DNA of 64,000 nucleotides, taken from NCBI GenBank assembly GCA_028285465.1, contig JANQPD010000039.1:40721-104720 (forward strand), read 5' to 3'. Below are positions 54,491 through 62,800 of this stretch, piece after piece (position 1 is the stretch's first letter; every line of letters begins with the position of its first letter). Source of the DNA: Owenweeksia sp. (GTDB taxonomy: Bacteria > Bacteroidota > Bacteroidia > Flavobacteriales > Schleiferiaceae). The notes below the pieces were generated by a model. That model was not told the DNA's origin, ran no database searches, and saw only the letters and a list, made by a program, of their open reading frames with translations. The translations under genes and the position numbers were made by a program.

Positions 54491-54985
54491 CTATTCATTT
54501 ACGATACTCAAAAGATACTCCCTGTTGTAATCATTTAATTTATCGGTGTTTCGTTTAGCCCATTCATATATTTCTTTGGTTCTGGAAGAACTTCCATAGT
54601 TTTGGGCTTGCTTCATATAATTTGATTGAAAAAGTAATAGGCATAAAGAGTCAAAAGCTTTTTTCGAGATCAAAACACCATCAGAGTATCCTTTATCAAC
54701 CTCCTCTTTATGACATCTTAATAAGACTTTTAGGGATAGATTATCAAAATATTCAGGACAGGTATGTTGAATTTTTATTAGATCAGGAAGATAAGCATTA
54801 TCTATTACTGCTAAAATACTATCTAGTGACCCAGAAAGTTCAATTAACCCATCAATATATTCATATTGATCAAGTGATTCACACTTCGTTTCAGAACTCC
54901 TTACAGCAATTCCAGCGTCTTGTTTTGAAGCCTTGTTACAACCGATTAAAGTAATTAGGATAATTAAAGTACCTAAAAATCTCAT
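54491..54985 (-). CDS. Small lipoprotein, immunity candidate
   Basis: A 164-aa protein with lipobox LIGC (MRFLGTLIILITLIGC). The mature part is helical with four further Cys and no known motif (IIELS-type helices such as LIELSGSLDSILAVIDNAYL; SRTKEIYEWAKRNTDKLNDY). It lies 52 nt after another small lipoprotein gene (55038-55517) on the same strand, directly downstream of the JAB-type toxin. The position suggests a second or orphan immunity protein acting in the periplasm; that is inference. Confidence 0.65.
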   Translation of the reverse strand: MRFLGTLIILITLIGCNKASKQDAGIAVRSSETKCESLDQYEYIDGLIELSGSLDSILAVIDNAYLPDLIKIQHTCPEYFDNLSLKVLLRCHKEEVDKGYSDGVLISKKAFDSLCLLLFQSNYMKQAQNYGSSSRTKEIYEWAKRNTDKLNDYNREYLLSIVNE

Positions 54986-55037
54986 TATTAAAACTTTACT
55001 TTTATTCTACGTCCTGATTTGAGACAGTACCACTAAA

Positions 55038-55517
55038 CTAAGTAGATACATTCCTGGCATTAATTGCAATCGCTTCACTGGCAAGCAGCAGGCCGAGCAA
55101 CTTCAAATGAGCGCGTTCACAATCAGACAATGAACCTCTACCTTCAATAGCTATATCAAAACGGTTAAAATACTGTTCCAGCACCTCCTTTTCAAAGACT
55201 TTCGTTTTGAGCCTTGCATACAAGTTTTTAAACGCTTTCTCAGGGTCTTCTTCTTCAAGGCTCCGCAAGTACTCTAAGCGGATTTCCAAAATATCTACAA
55301 TATTCTGGAAGGTTTGAAAGGCAAAGCTAGCCGAGTCTTTAATTGTACCCAGTTGATCATAAACACTCAAAAAACTATTCTGACCATCTGAAATAACTCT
55401 AGCACTTTCTTTCAGAAGTTTTGTGTGGCATTCTTCCTCGATTGCCGATTTCTCAGCGCAGGAGACAAGAGAAAGAGCCATTATTACATAAAAATAATTC
55501 AACGCTTCATTCTTCAT
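55038..55517 (-). CDS. Lipoprotein immunity candidate for the JAB-type toxin
   Basis: A 159-aa protein with a lipoprotein signal (MKNEALNYFYVIMALSLVSC, lipobox LVSC). The body is alpha-helical and acidic (ILEIRLEYLRSLEEEDPEKA, FKNLYARLKTKVFEKEVLEQ). Its ATG overlaps the toxin stop by 4 nt (ATGA), the standard layout of toxin and cognate immunity. A lipid-anchored immunity protein implies that the toxin is met in the periplasm or at the membrane. I recognise no named immunity family. Confidence 0.75.
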   Translation of the reverse strand: MKNEALNYFYVIMALSLVSCAEKSAIEEECHTKLLKESARVISDGQNSFLSVYDQLGTIKDSASFAFQTFQNIVDILEIRLEYLRSLEEEDPEKAFKNLYARLKTKVFEKEVLEQYFNRFDIAIEGRGSLSDCERAHLKLLGLLLASEAIAINARNVST

Positions 55518-56305
55518 TTTAGGTACTTCTTGATATTTATTTTTATCACTCCTTCGGGGTCATTGCTACTATTGAAAAAGATCAAATTTGAACCTGAATA
55601 TATAACGTCTCTTTGTGGTGTGCCATCGAATTTCGATGCCCTATCTGGGCCAGAGGGGTAGCTACTACCAAACAAACTGGGGTGTGTATGGAAGTTACCA
55701 ATGGCTCCGTCCTTTTCTGGTGGACTATCTCCCCAAGAAATAAAATTTATTCCACCTTCAACAACCTGATCATTATTTATCCTGATTACGCCATTTTCGT
55801 CTTTATAAAGGTAGCCTCCCACTTCATTAGGCTTACCATTTGCATTAAAGGTTGTGTTGTTCTCTCCAAAATCAATCAAGCCTTGATAGTCATAGGATTG
55901 CCCATGATCCCGTCCGTGTTGAGCCATTTCATCTAAGCGGTTGTCATATTTTCCGTCTTTAACACCTTTTAGAATGTTTTTAACTCCTTCCTGGCCGTCT
56001 TTGTCTACAATCGCAACGGCATTATCCAAGCCGTCATTTATAGTACCCATATGATTGCCCTTATGATCGAAAAAGTGGGTTGAATCACCCCCCGGATCAA
56101 TCATCATTATCGGGTTATTCATCATTACTGAATAGGGAGTAACTGAAGGAAAAGCATGACTAACGGGGTCTACAGAGAGCCAAACGGAGAGTTTAGCATT
56201 GTAATACCTAGCTCCATAATACACCAACCCTGTTTCCGCATCCTCTTCCTTCCCACTAAATTTGTAGGTTATTCCCCTATGCGTATTTTGGAAAATACCC
56301 CACAT
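55514..56305 (-). CDS. Stand-alone Rhs-core tip with JAB/JAMM-type metallopeptidase toxin domain
   Basis: A 263-aa protein. Residues 1-70 are an Rhs core (FQNTHRGITYKFSGKEEDAE, LVYYGARYYNAKLSVWLSVD, NNPIMMIDPGGD). The rest is a toxin domain whose NFHTHPSLFGSSYPSGPD carries a JAMM-like signature: His206, His208, Ser218, Asp221. The loop between the second His and SxxD is 9 residues, two more than the canonical HxHx7SxxD. An upstream Glu (VVEGG) could complete the site. It lacks the long N-terminal Rhs shell, so it is either a displaced tip awaiting recombination with a full-length Rhs or a small self-standing gene. It is coupled to a lipoprotein immunity gene. Confidence 0.83.
   Translation of the reverse strand: MWGIFQNTHRGITYKFSGKEEDAETGLVYYGARYYNAKLSVWLSVDPVSHAFPSVTPYSVMMNNPIMMIDPGGDSTHFFDHKGNHMGTINDGLDNAVAIVDKDGQEGVKNILKGVKDGKYDNRLDEMAQHGRDHGQSYDYQGLIDFGENNTTFNANGKPNEVGGYLYKDENGVIRINNDQVVEGGINFISWGDSPPEKDGAIGNFHTHPSLFGSSYPSGPDRASKFDGTPQRDVIYSGSNLIFFNSSNDPEGVIKINIKKYLK
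56165..56272 (-). repeat. Rhs-core repeat, copy 3
   Basis: About 100 nt encoding GLVYYGARYYNAKLSVWLSV and flanks, nearly identical in nucleotides to the copies at 57766 and 60545 (shared run AGCCAAACGGAGAGTTTAGC on the plus strand). Direct orientation; probable recombination substrate. Confidence 0.85.
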
Positions 56306-56345
56306 TACTAGACTTTATTTCCTTTGGATTAAACACAACCTATAC

Positions 56346-57068
56346 TTACCATGGGAAAATCACCCATTCCCTAAGCCACCAGCTTTTTGTTAATAACAAC
56401 GATACAAATTCGTTATCTGGCGACCAGCAAGTACACGCTATCTTTACGTTCTTGATTTCAAGAAATTGCCCCTGTCTTAGCGATCTGACTTTATTTATCT
56501 TATCTCTCTCTAAAAGAGTTCTTTCATCAAAAAACACAGAATCAACAGGTCCAGAGACGCTATCATGAATGACAACATCAAAAGAGAGTATTTTCGCTAT
56601 TGAGTCTACATCTAAAAAAGAGTACTCAGCTTTTTTTAAAACTAATTTGAATCCGTCAAAATGCTCAATACGAGCCAGACCAGAGTGCCTGTCTACAGGA
56701 AAAGGGACAATCTCAAAATCTCTTCCATCAATTACTCTTAAATCAATATCCCTAATAGAATCCAAGGGAACAGCAGAAGAATCCTTTTTTGAATACACTA
56801 CAAGCCAGTCATACTCTCCTTTTCCCTCCAGATTCATTCTGGGTATCCAATAAAGCTGCCCATCCTTTCTAAAAACTTCTCCATATACAGCTTTAACAGA
56901 AACCTCTTCACCGGTATGATCAAATGCTGCAAAGTCAATGGGATTGGGAACATTGAAGTAAGCCCAATCCTCTTTATCGATCCGTAAGACAACTTGAGCG
57001 CCAGCAAAAAAGGGGAAGGTTGACAAAAAAGCAAGAAATAGAACCCAACTTATTTTATAATTGCTCAT
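56346..57068 (-). CDS. Exported GldM-C-terminal-like protein, immunity candidate
   Basis: A 240-aa protein with a signal peptide (MSNYKISWVLFLAFLSTFPF ending AGAQ). The mature part reads like two Ig-like beta-sandwiches: FNVPNPIDFAAFDHTGEEVS through GEYDWLVVYS, then FEIVPFPVDRHSGLARI, FDVVIHDSVSGPVDSVFF and LRQGQFLEIKNVKIACTCWS. The order 'NPI', 'F.V..F.V.I', 'G..I.I.NIKA' recalls the periplasmic C-terminal domains of the T9SS motor protein GldM. The ATG overlaps the stop of the toxin at 57065 by 4 nt, marking it as that toxin's immunity partner. The GldM likeness is from memory and needs a profile search. Confidence 0.6.
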   Translation of the reverse strand: MSNYKISWVLFLAFLSTFPFFAGAQVVLRIDKEDWAYFNVPNPIDFAAFDHTGEEVSVKAVYGEVFRKDGQLYWIPRMNLEGKGEYDWLVVYSKKDSSAVPLDSIRDIDLRVIDGRDFEIVPFPVDRHSGLARIEHFDGFKLVLKKAEYSFLDVDSIAKILSFDVVIHDSVSGPVDSVFFDERTLLERDKINKVRSLRQGQFLEIKNVKIACTCWSPDNEFVSLLLTKSWWLREWVIFPW

Positions 57069-57994
57069 TCATTTTTATTGATTATACTAAGAACTGGTTT
57101 ATCTGTTCCAACATTATCATAGTTCATTTTTACCGTATAAAGGTATTCTCCATTCTTATCTAAAACATCTACTATTTCGTAATTAGCACCTTGTGGAGCA
57201 TAGTTACTAGTCCAGGTATAACCGTAAATCTTTAAACCTCTTTCAAGAGCAGTTCTGTGTGCCTTTGTATAATTGCCATCATTTTTGTTTTCAACCTGCC
57301 CTACATATTGCTCAACAAAAAAATGATATAAACTAACCAATTTGCCAATTCCCTTCACATTATTTGGTAAATGTTTGAAGTTCTCTGGATAGACTGTTTT
57401 TTCATTCCAGCTATCAACTCCATGAAAGTCTTTGTCAACACCAACGCCTACTTCTAGCCTTTCGTCATTTTTAGAGTATTCAATTATTTGATTAAGCATA
57501 CCTAATTCTTCTTCTGAGAAGTCGCTTTCACTATATCCTTCTGCAATACTAACGTTTAGTTGAGGGTTGTAACCGAATTTAGCCCCAGAAACACTTACAG
57601 ATGTTTCTACTCTATCTCCGAAAATAGCCTTAAATAAGTCCATTAAGGCTTCTTGTTCTTTAGAGTCCGTATCAATAAGAATGATACGATTTCCATCCGG
57701 ATCAATCAGCTTAATAGGGTTATTTGCGACAAAATTATATGGAGTTAGATTAGGATACTTATATGCCAGCGGGTCAACACTCAGCCAAACGGAGAGTTTA
57801 GCATTGTAATATCTAGCTCCATAATACACTAATCCCGTTTCGGCATCCTCCTCCTTCCCATTAAATTTATAAGGGGTACTCCTAGTGTGTTTTTCAGGCC
57901 TATGCTTCGTTTTGCCTAGTACCTCCAAAGAAAAAAATACACTTTCTTCTAAAGCCTCTTTTGGGCAGTGGTATGTGAGTTTCAAGCAGCCCAT
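57065..57994 (-). CDS. MGCLKL-type Rhs tip with unknown toxin domain
   Basis: A 309-aa protein. The start MGCLKLTYHCPKEALEESVF is typical of short self-standing Rhs-tip genes of Bacteroidota, so this is probably not a broken gene. The Rhs core follows at residues 45-105 (FNGKEEDAETGLVYYGARYY, VANNPIKLIDPDGNR). The tip (~200 aa) has no family I know. Notable parts are LVSLYHFFVEQYVGQ and THRALERG-like TKAHRTALERGLKIYGYTW. The first sits where related tips carry an HExxH zinc motif, but here the order is H-x3-E, so peptidase activity is doubtful. The stop overlaps the following exported immunity candidate. Confidence 0.82.
   Translation of the reverse strand: MGCLKLTYHCPKEALEESVFFSLEVLGKTKHRPEKHTRSTPYKFNGKEEDAETGLVYYGARYYNAKLSVWLSVDPLAYKYPNLTPYNFVANNPIKLIDPDGNRIILIDTDSKEQEALMDLFKAIFGDRVETSVSVSGAKFGYNPQLNVSIAEGYSESDFSEEELGMLNQIIEYSKNDERLEVGVGVDKDFHGVDSWNEKTVYPENFKHLPNNVKGIGKLVSLYHFFVEQYVGQVENKNDGNYTKAHRTALERGLKIYGYTWTSNYAPQGANYEIVDVLDKNGEYLYTVKMNYDNVGTDKPVLSIINKNE
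57766..57874 (-). repeat. Rhs-core repeat, copy 2
   Basis: The same ~100-nt unit as 56165-56272 and 60545-60650, with few differences by eye, in the 5' part of the MGCLKL-type gene. Confidence 0.85.
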
Positions 57995-58037
57995 GTTTCA
58001 GATGGTCTAAGATATACATTTGTAGTAAACACCATCT

Positions 58038-58268
58038 ATGAACATAGCTGACTTCCTGAACATTTTTGGATTGATTTTTAATATCTCCGGGGCTTTTCTA
58101 ATGTTTTATTTTACTCCTAAAGTGAGCTTCACCACTTATTTGTATGATAGATCAGAACACCCTAAACTAAAGCATAGTGCTAGCCGTAAAAACAATTTGA
58201 TCCGCTTAGGGGTGTTCCTGTTATTTGCTGGCTTTGTTCTACAGTTTATCGCTTTGATAATAGGCTAA
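58038..58268 (+). CDS. Small two-helix membrane protein
   Basis: A 76-aa protein with two hydrophobic segments (FLNIFGLIFNISGAFLMFYF and LGVFLLFAGFVLQFIALIIG) separated by a basic loop (RSEHPKLKHSASRKNNLIRL). It is divergent from the Rhs tip at 57994, with 43 nt between the starts, and is the only plus-strand gene in the array. No family is recognised. The hydrophobic pattern and clean start support a real gene. Confidence 0.6.
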   Translation: MNIADFLNIFGLIFNISGAFLMFYFTPKVSFTTYLYDRSEHPKLKHSASRKNNLIRLGVFLLFAGFVLQFIALIIG

Positions 58269-58278
58269 AACCAGCTTT

Positions 58279-58761
58279 TTACATAACCGTTAAAGCAGCG
58301 TTCCATTTTAGTGTTGGATTTGAAGTTTGTTCTAGTTTTTCTATTCTCTTTTTTAGTGCTTCAGTTTCTACATTTGAAGACTTGCTTTGAAGTATAGCCC
58401 ATATCGATATTCCTATAATAGCCAAAGCGTTAGCAACATTGGCAACAATTTTAGTGTAAAGCCATATTCGATTCCAACGGTATTTGGCGTACTCTTTTTT
58501 GAAGCCCCCTTCATGTTCTAAAAAATATCTCCCAACTGGTTTAATTTCAACTATACGCCCTTTATTAAATGCTTTGTCCCTATCTCCGACTCTAGTAATA
58601 AGGCCTTGCTTCTCTAACTCCTCACAAAAACGAACAACTACGTAAGGATCTGTTTCAAGTTCACTGGCTATTACTCTGCAGTTAGCCGCAGTTTTGTTTT
58701 GAGCCTTATCGATTAAGCTTTTAAGAATATCATCTTTGAAGTATGCGCTTTTCTTTACCAT
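58279..58761 (-). CDS. Winged-helix protein with one membrane helix and coiled coil
   Basis: A 160-aa protein. Residues 1-75 look like a MarR/PadR-size winged helix (ILKSLIDKAQNKTAANCRVI, VVRFCEELEKQGLITRVGDR). One transmembrane segment follows at about 110-128 (IVANVANALAIIGISIWAIL) and then a short coiled coil (VETEALKKRIEKLEQTS). The combination suggests a membrane-tethered DNA-binding protein; the role is unknown. It converges with the small plus-strand membrane gene (10-nt gap). It may be an orphan regulator or an orphan immunity-position gene of the array. Confidence 0.7.
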   Translation of the reverse strand: MVKKSAYFKDDILKSLIDKAQNKTAANCRVIASELETDPYVVVRFCEELEKQGLITRVGDRDKAFNKGRIVEIKPVGRYFLEHEGGFKKEYAKYRWNRIWLYTKIVANVANALAIIGISIWAILQSKSSNVETEALKKRIEKLEQTSNPTLKWNAALTVM

Positions 58762-58970
58762 GTTTTTTCAAAAAGTTCCGTTCTGGTAAATATACCCCTG
58801 TATTTATGTATTAAGCTAACGCACTTCGGTTGTTTCATTTTTAGAGGTTATCCATCTGGCTGGCGGGCTTACAGAACGATCAAAATGGGGTGCAGTAGGC
58901 TTTATATACCAAACTCCAAAACATGCCCCCGAAAAAGAGACAAGCCCTCTTGATCCTGCTGGACGGAGAA

Positions 58971-58996
58971 TAAAAAACCCGGTTACTTGGCCGGGT
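58971..58996 (-). terminator. Intrinsic terminator, minus strand
   Basis: On the minus strand ACCCGG - CCAAGTAA - CCGGGT is followed by TTTTTTA. It lies 26 nt downstream of the second immunity candidate and closes the Rhs/immunity transcript. Confidence 0.75.
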
Positions 58997-59021
58997 GGGG
59001 GTATAAGGATATTGTTTTTAG

Positions 59022-59405
59022 TTAGAGCATTTCTGCTTGTAGCTCGTACTCTGTAATTATATCTATACAATCAAATTCAGTAGATAGAAAATAGTGCTTC
59101 GCTTCATCGGATATCTTTCCATCTGCGCGCCGCCGTATATATTCTAGGTATTTAGAATGCTCAACCTCATAGCAAAAGCCCGTAAGAGCATGTTTTACAT
59201 CTCTTATATAGAGCTCGTCCGTGTTCTGATAGACGATTACAGACTTCGCATGAAGTCGATAAACTTCTTGCTCCTTAGGGCTTTCGACCTTTGCTAAAAT
59301 CCTAAAACCTTCGTAGTCATCGTGTATTGCCTCTATTGAAAAAGTGGCTCCTGTAACATCAATATCTGTTATCAGTTCTATTTCGTGGTATTTAACATCA
59401 TTCAT
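59022..59405 (-). CDS. Immunity candidate, tandem copy 2
   Basis: A 127-aa cytoplasmic acidic protein, clearly paralogous to the preceding gene. Shared blocks are I.DD.EGFRI (IHDDYEGFRILAKVES), YQNTDE (VIVYQNTDELYIRD), YEV..SKY (FCYEVEHSKYLEYIR) and EAKHYFLSTEFDCIDIITEY. No signal peptide, so it guards against a cytosolic toxin. It sits 16 nt after copy 1 and just before a terminator. No named family is recognised. Divergence between the copies suggests that it covers a variant toxin. Confidence 0.78.
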   Translation of the reverse strand: MNDVKYHEIELITDIDVTGATFSIEAIHDDYEGFRILAKVESPKEQEVYRLHAKSVIVYQNTDELYIRDVKHALTGFCYEVEHSKYLEYIRRRADGKISDEAKHYFLSTEFDCIDIITEYELQAEML

Positions 59406-59421
59406 TATGCACGATTGATTT

Positions 59422-59820
59422 TTAAAGCTGCTCTAACTTAATCTCATGCTCCGTTAAAATGTCAATGCAATCAAGACCTGTCATAAGAAAATAATGCTTA
59501 GCATTTTCATAAAGCCTATTTGATCCTCTATAATTAAAATACTGAACATACTTTGAGTTTTTAACCTCATACAAAAATCCTCCTTTAAAAGAAAATCCTT
59601 TAGGTTGATCTAAATTATCTATGAAGTACTCATCTGTATTCTGATACGCTAAAACCCGTCCAAAAGTTAATCTAAAGTACTCTGTTTCACTTTTCGTACT
59701 AAGCTCCAAAATAATCCTAAAACCTTCTCTATCATCTATAATTGATTCAATAAATATCTCGGGGTTCGAATATTCATTGAACAAATCTATAGGAATGTAA
59801 TTACTACTGTGTTCCATCAT
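59422..59820 (-). CDS. Immunity candidate, tandem copy 1
   Basis: A 132-aa protein beginning MMEHSSNYIPIDLFNEYSNP and overlapping the Rhs toxin gene's 3' end by 17 nt, the expected place for its immunity gene. Core motifs IIDDREGFRIILELS, AYQNTDEYFID, YEVKNSKYVQYF and NAKHYFLMTGLDCIDILTEH are shared with copy 2. Cytoplasmic, mixed alpha/beta. Family unknown; the function rests on position and on the paired organisation. Confidence 0.78.
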   Translation of the reverse strand: MMEHSSNYIPIDLFNEYSNPEIFIESIIDDREGFRIILELSTKSETEYFRLTFGRVLAYQNTDEYFIDNLDQPKGFSFKGGFLYEVKNSKYVQYFNYRGSNRLYENAKHYFLMTGLDCIDILTEHEIKLEQL

Positions 59821-62800
59821 ATACCCTTATTTTATATGGTTTATTAACGTCTGGCTTATTAATCGTTATAGTAGGCACACCACCCTCTTTTGTTGAGTTA
59901 TGCTTATGTATTATAGTTCCATCATCCATTCTTACTACACCATTATTTGGGTCTACTCTTCCGCCTTGAGTAATAGATTCGAATATTTCGTCAACGTTCC
60001 CACGGACACGACCAATCCTACCTGTTCTTTTGTTGTCTAATTTACCTACAGCTTTAGCAGCATCAACAAGGTCATCGGCATTTTTGACAAGCATCCGCAC
60101 TCCGCTACCACTAACCCCCGGGAGTACTAAGGCACCTCCATAAATAGCAGCATCTGTATAGTTCCCTTCGGCAAGTGAATAAAAGAGTCCTGCTCCATCC
60201 GCAAAAGTTTCTACCCCTGGTATTAAAGAAACACCTGTGGCTACACCTTCGGCTATATTCTGTACTCCCTCTGCTACTACACGCGTATCCTGTACAGTGC
60301 TTACCTGTTTTATTTGGTTTCTGGCAGCAGCAGAAACAGGGGCGGTTTGAGGGATATTCCCGGAAGTTCCTGTCACTACATTTCTAGAAGCTGTACCAAA
60401 CTTCTCTGCCCACATCCGAAGTCTTAAGGCTAAATAAATCCCTATTGATGGCCCCGTTGGGCCTTTACCAGTGGGATCAACCAGCATCACCGGATTATTC
60501 TCTACAAAATTGTAAGGGGTAACATGTGGATACTTAGCCGCCCAAGGGTCCACACTCAGCCAAACGGAGAGTTTAGCATTGTAATATCTAGCTCCATAAT
60601 ACACCAACCCTGTTTCCGCATCTTCCTCCTTCCCATTAAATTTGTAGGGCGTGCCATAGGCCCCTGCCCCGCTGTGCTTGCTGTACAGGCTTTCTCCAAA
60701 GGGGCTGTACCAGAAATATTGGTAGGCCTTGCCGTTCATATCGGTAATATACTCATTATGCCCCAGATAATCGGGGTGGTACCAGTACATAATGCTGTGC
60801 GATGAACAATCTATGCCGTGGTCGCCTGCCCAGTACAGGCTGTGCGCACAATGGCAGGCGTCCGTGGCACAGGGAGCGCTGTCGTAAACCGTTTCCTCAT
60901 CATAGTCTTCTATATTGGCCCCGGCATTGAGGCCCGCCAGGGTATAGTCATTTCCACTCCCTTCCGTAAGCCCAAAGGCTTGCAGGGTAACGGAGAGGTC
61001 TTGCAACACGCCCCAGCTGGTGGTATAGGCGGTGCCGCTGCTGTTTTCATACAAGGCCAGCTCCGTGGCCACACGCTGCGCCCCCATATAGTAGTGCTTG
61101 CTCACTTCGGAGATGCGCTGGGTGCCCGTGCCGTATTGTTTGCTTACGTAATAGGGGTTTACATAGGTGGTGTAGGGGTCCAGCACATAGCTGCTGCCTC
61201 CGCCACCTCCGCCCTGCCCGGCCGAGGTCATGCGCACGCTGCCTTTTAGGATGCGGTTCCCGCTCTGGTCGTACACAAAATGGTGGTAGCCGTTCGTGTT
61301 TTTCACCCCCCGCAACTGCTCGGCCTCGTCCCACAACAATTCTTCTAAAAAGGTTTGGGTACTGCCGCTTTGGGTATACACGCCCGTAAGGCTGCCAAAG
61401 AGGTTGTAGTTGTAATGGCGGGTGGCCTGCCCGATGGCAGTTTGGCTAAGTTGGTGGGGCTTGCTGCCGTTGTAGGTGTAGGAGGCGTTGTAGTGCGTAC
61501 CCGGGTAGGGCGCGTTGCCGTTGTTGGGGTCCACATGGGTTTGGTTTTTCACCGTAATGCCGCCGGCCTTGTTGTAGGTCATATCCAACGTATAGTTGTG
61601 CGTGGTAATGCTGCCCGGCTTAAAAAAGCTGTTGCTTACCTGGTCCAGGCGGTTCAGGTCGTCATAACTGTAGTTAAAGGTATAATCAAAGCCCCAGCCC
61701 CCGCTGTAGCTCACATTATTGCTTACCTGCGCCACGTTGCCCCGCACATCGTAGGTATAGCTCTTATCGAGCAACTGCCGCCCGGCATTTTCGTGCAGGT
61801 CTACCCCGCTCAGGCGCCTGGTGCGGGCATCATAGGTATATTCGGTATAGCTCAGGTTGCCGTATTCCAGGCGTTTGATGTTGCCGTAGCCATCGTACAG
61901 CACCTTATCCACCACCGTGCGGGTGGGGGCACCCAATACGGTATGCCGTTTGGCGGTAATGCGTTCCAACTTGCCCTGGTCGGTATAGGTATAGCTTACG
62001 CGGTCATCGTCCGGGTAGGTTACGTTGAGCACGCGGCCCCAGGCATCGTAGAGGTAGGTGGTTAAAAAGGTCTGCGCCCCTACCTTGGGTATTTTAATGA
62101 TCTTTTGCTCGTACACCAGGTTGCCAAAGGCATCGTACTCATAGTTTTCGGTCTTAAAGTCGTTGCCCTGCACTATGCTTACCACGCGGCCGGCCCCGTT
62201 TTTCCCGTCTCCCAGGCTGCCATAGGTATAGGCAAGCCTGTTTACATCTTGTGTACCGGGGGTGTTGTTGGTGGGGTCCATGGTGTTGGGCATGTTTTTG
62301 GATTCCAGGCGGCCAAAAGTATAGCTCAGGGTCACCAGGTTGTGGTCGGTCCCGTTATGCACCTTTTTGCTGGAGGTAAGGTTGCCCATCAGGTCGTAAG
62401 TAAAATGGCTCTCGCCCCGGTCGGGGTGTTCTTCTTTTATTAAACGCCCGAAATTGTCGTAGGTGTAGCGGGTTATTTGGCCCAGGGGGTCAACCGTGCT
62501 CAGGCGCTGGTTAAGCGCATCATAGCGGTATTTGGTAAACACCAGCTCGGTATTTTCAAAATCGTTTTGCATGGTGGCTATGGTTTGCCCGAAGGAGTTT
62601 TTATAGGTGTAACTCTTGATGTCTTTTTCATCCAGGTCTACCGCTATAAAAAAGCTGGGTTCGCTATCGCCTGTAATGGTGTTCCAGTTGTAAATGTACA
62701 GGTACTCCTTGCTGCCCGTACCTTCGCGGGCCTCCTGCACCCGTAGCTTGCGCCCGGCATAATCGTATTCGGTAGCTACGGCTACCACGCCGGAGGGGGT

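Noticed and set aside
58816..59070. 84-aa minus-strand ORF containing RPAGSRGLVSFSGACFGVWY
   Set aside because: It overlaps the second immunity gene in another frame and runs through the terminator hairpin at 58971-58996. The composition looks like translated non-coding DNA.
61355..62065. 236-codon plus-strand ORF within the Rhs gene
   Set aside because: It is an open antisense frame caused by the GC-rich repetitive YD region. The translation is Val/Ala/Gly-rich low complexity.
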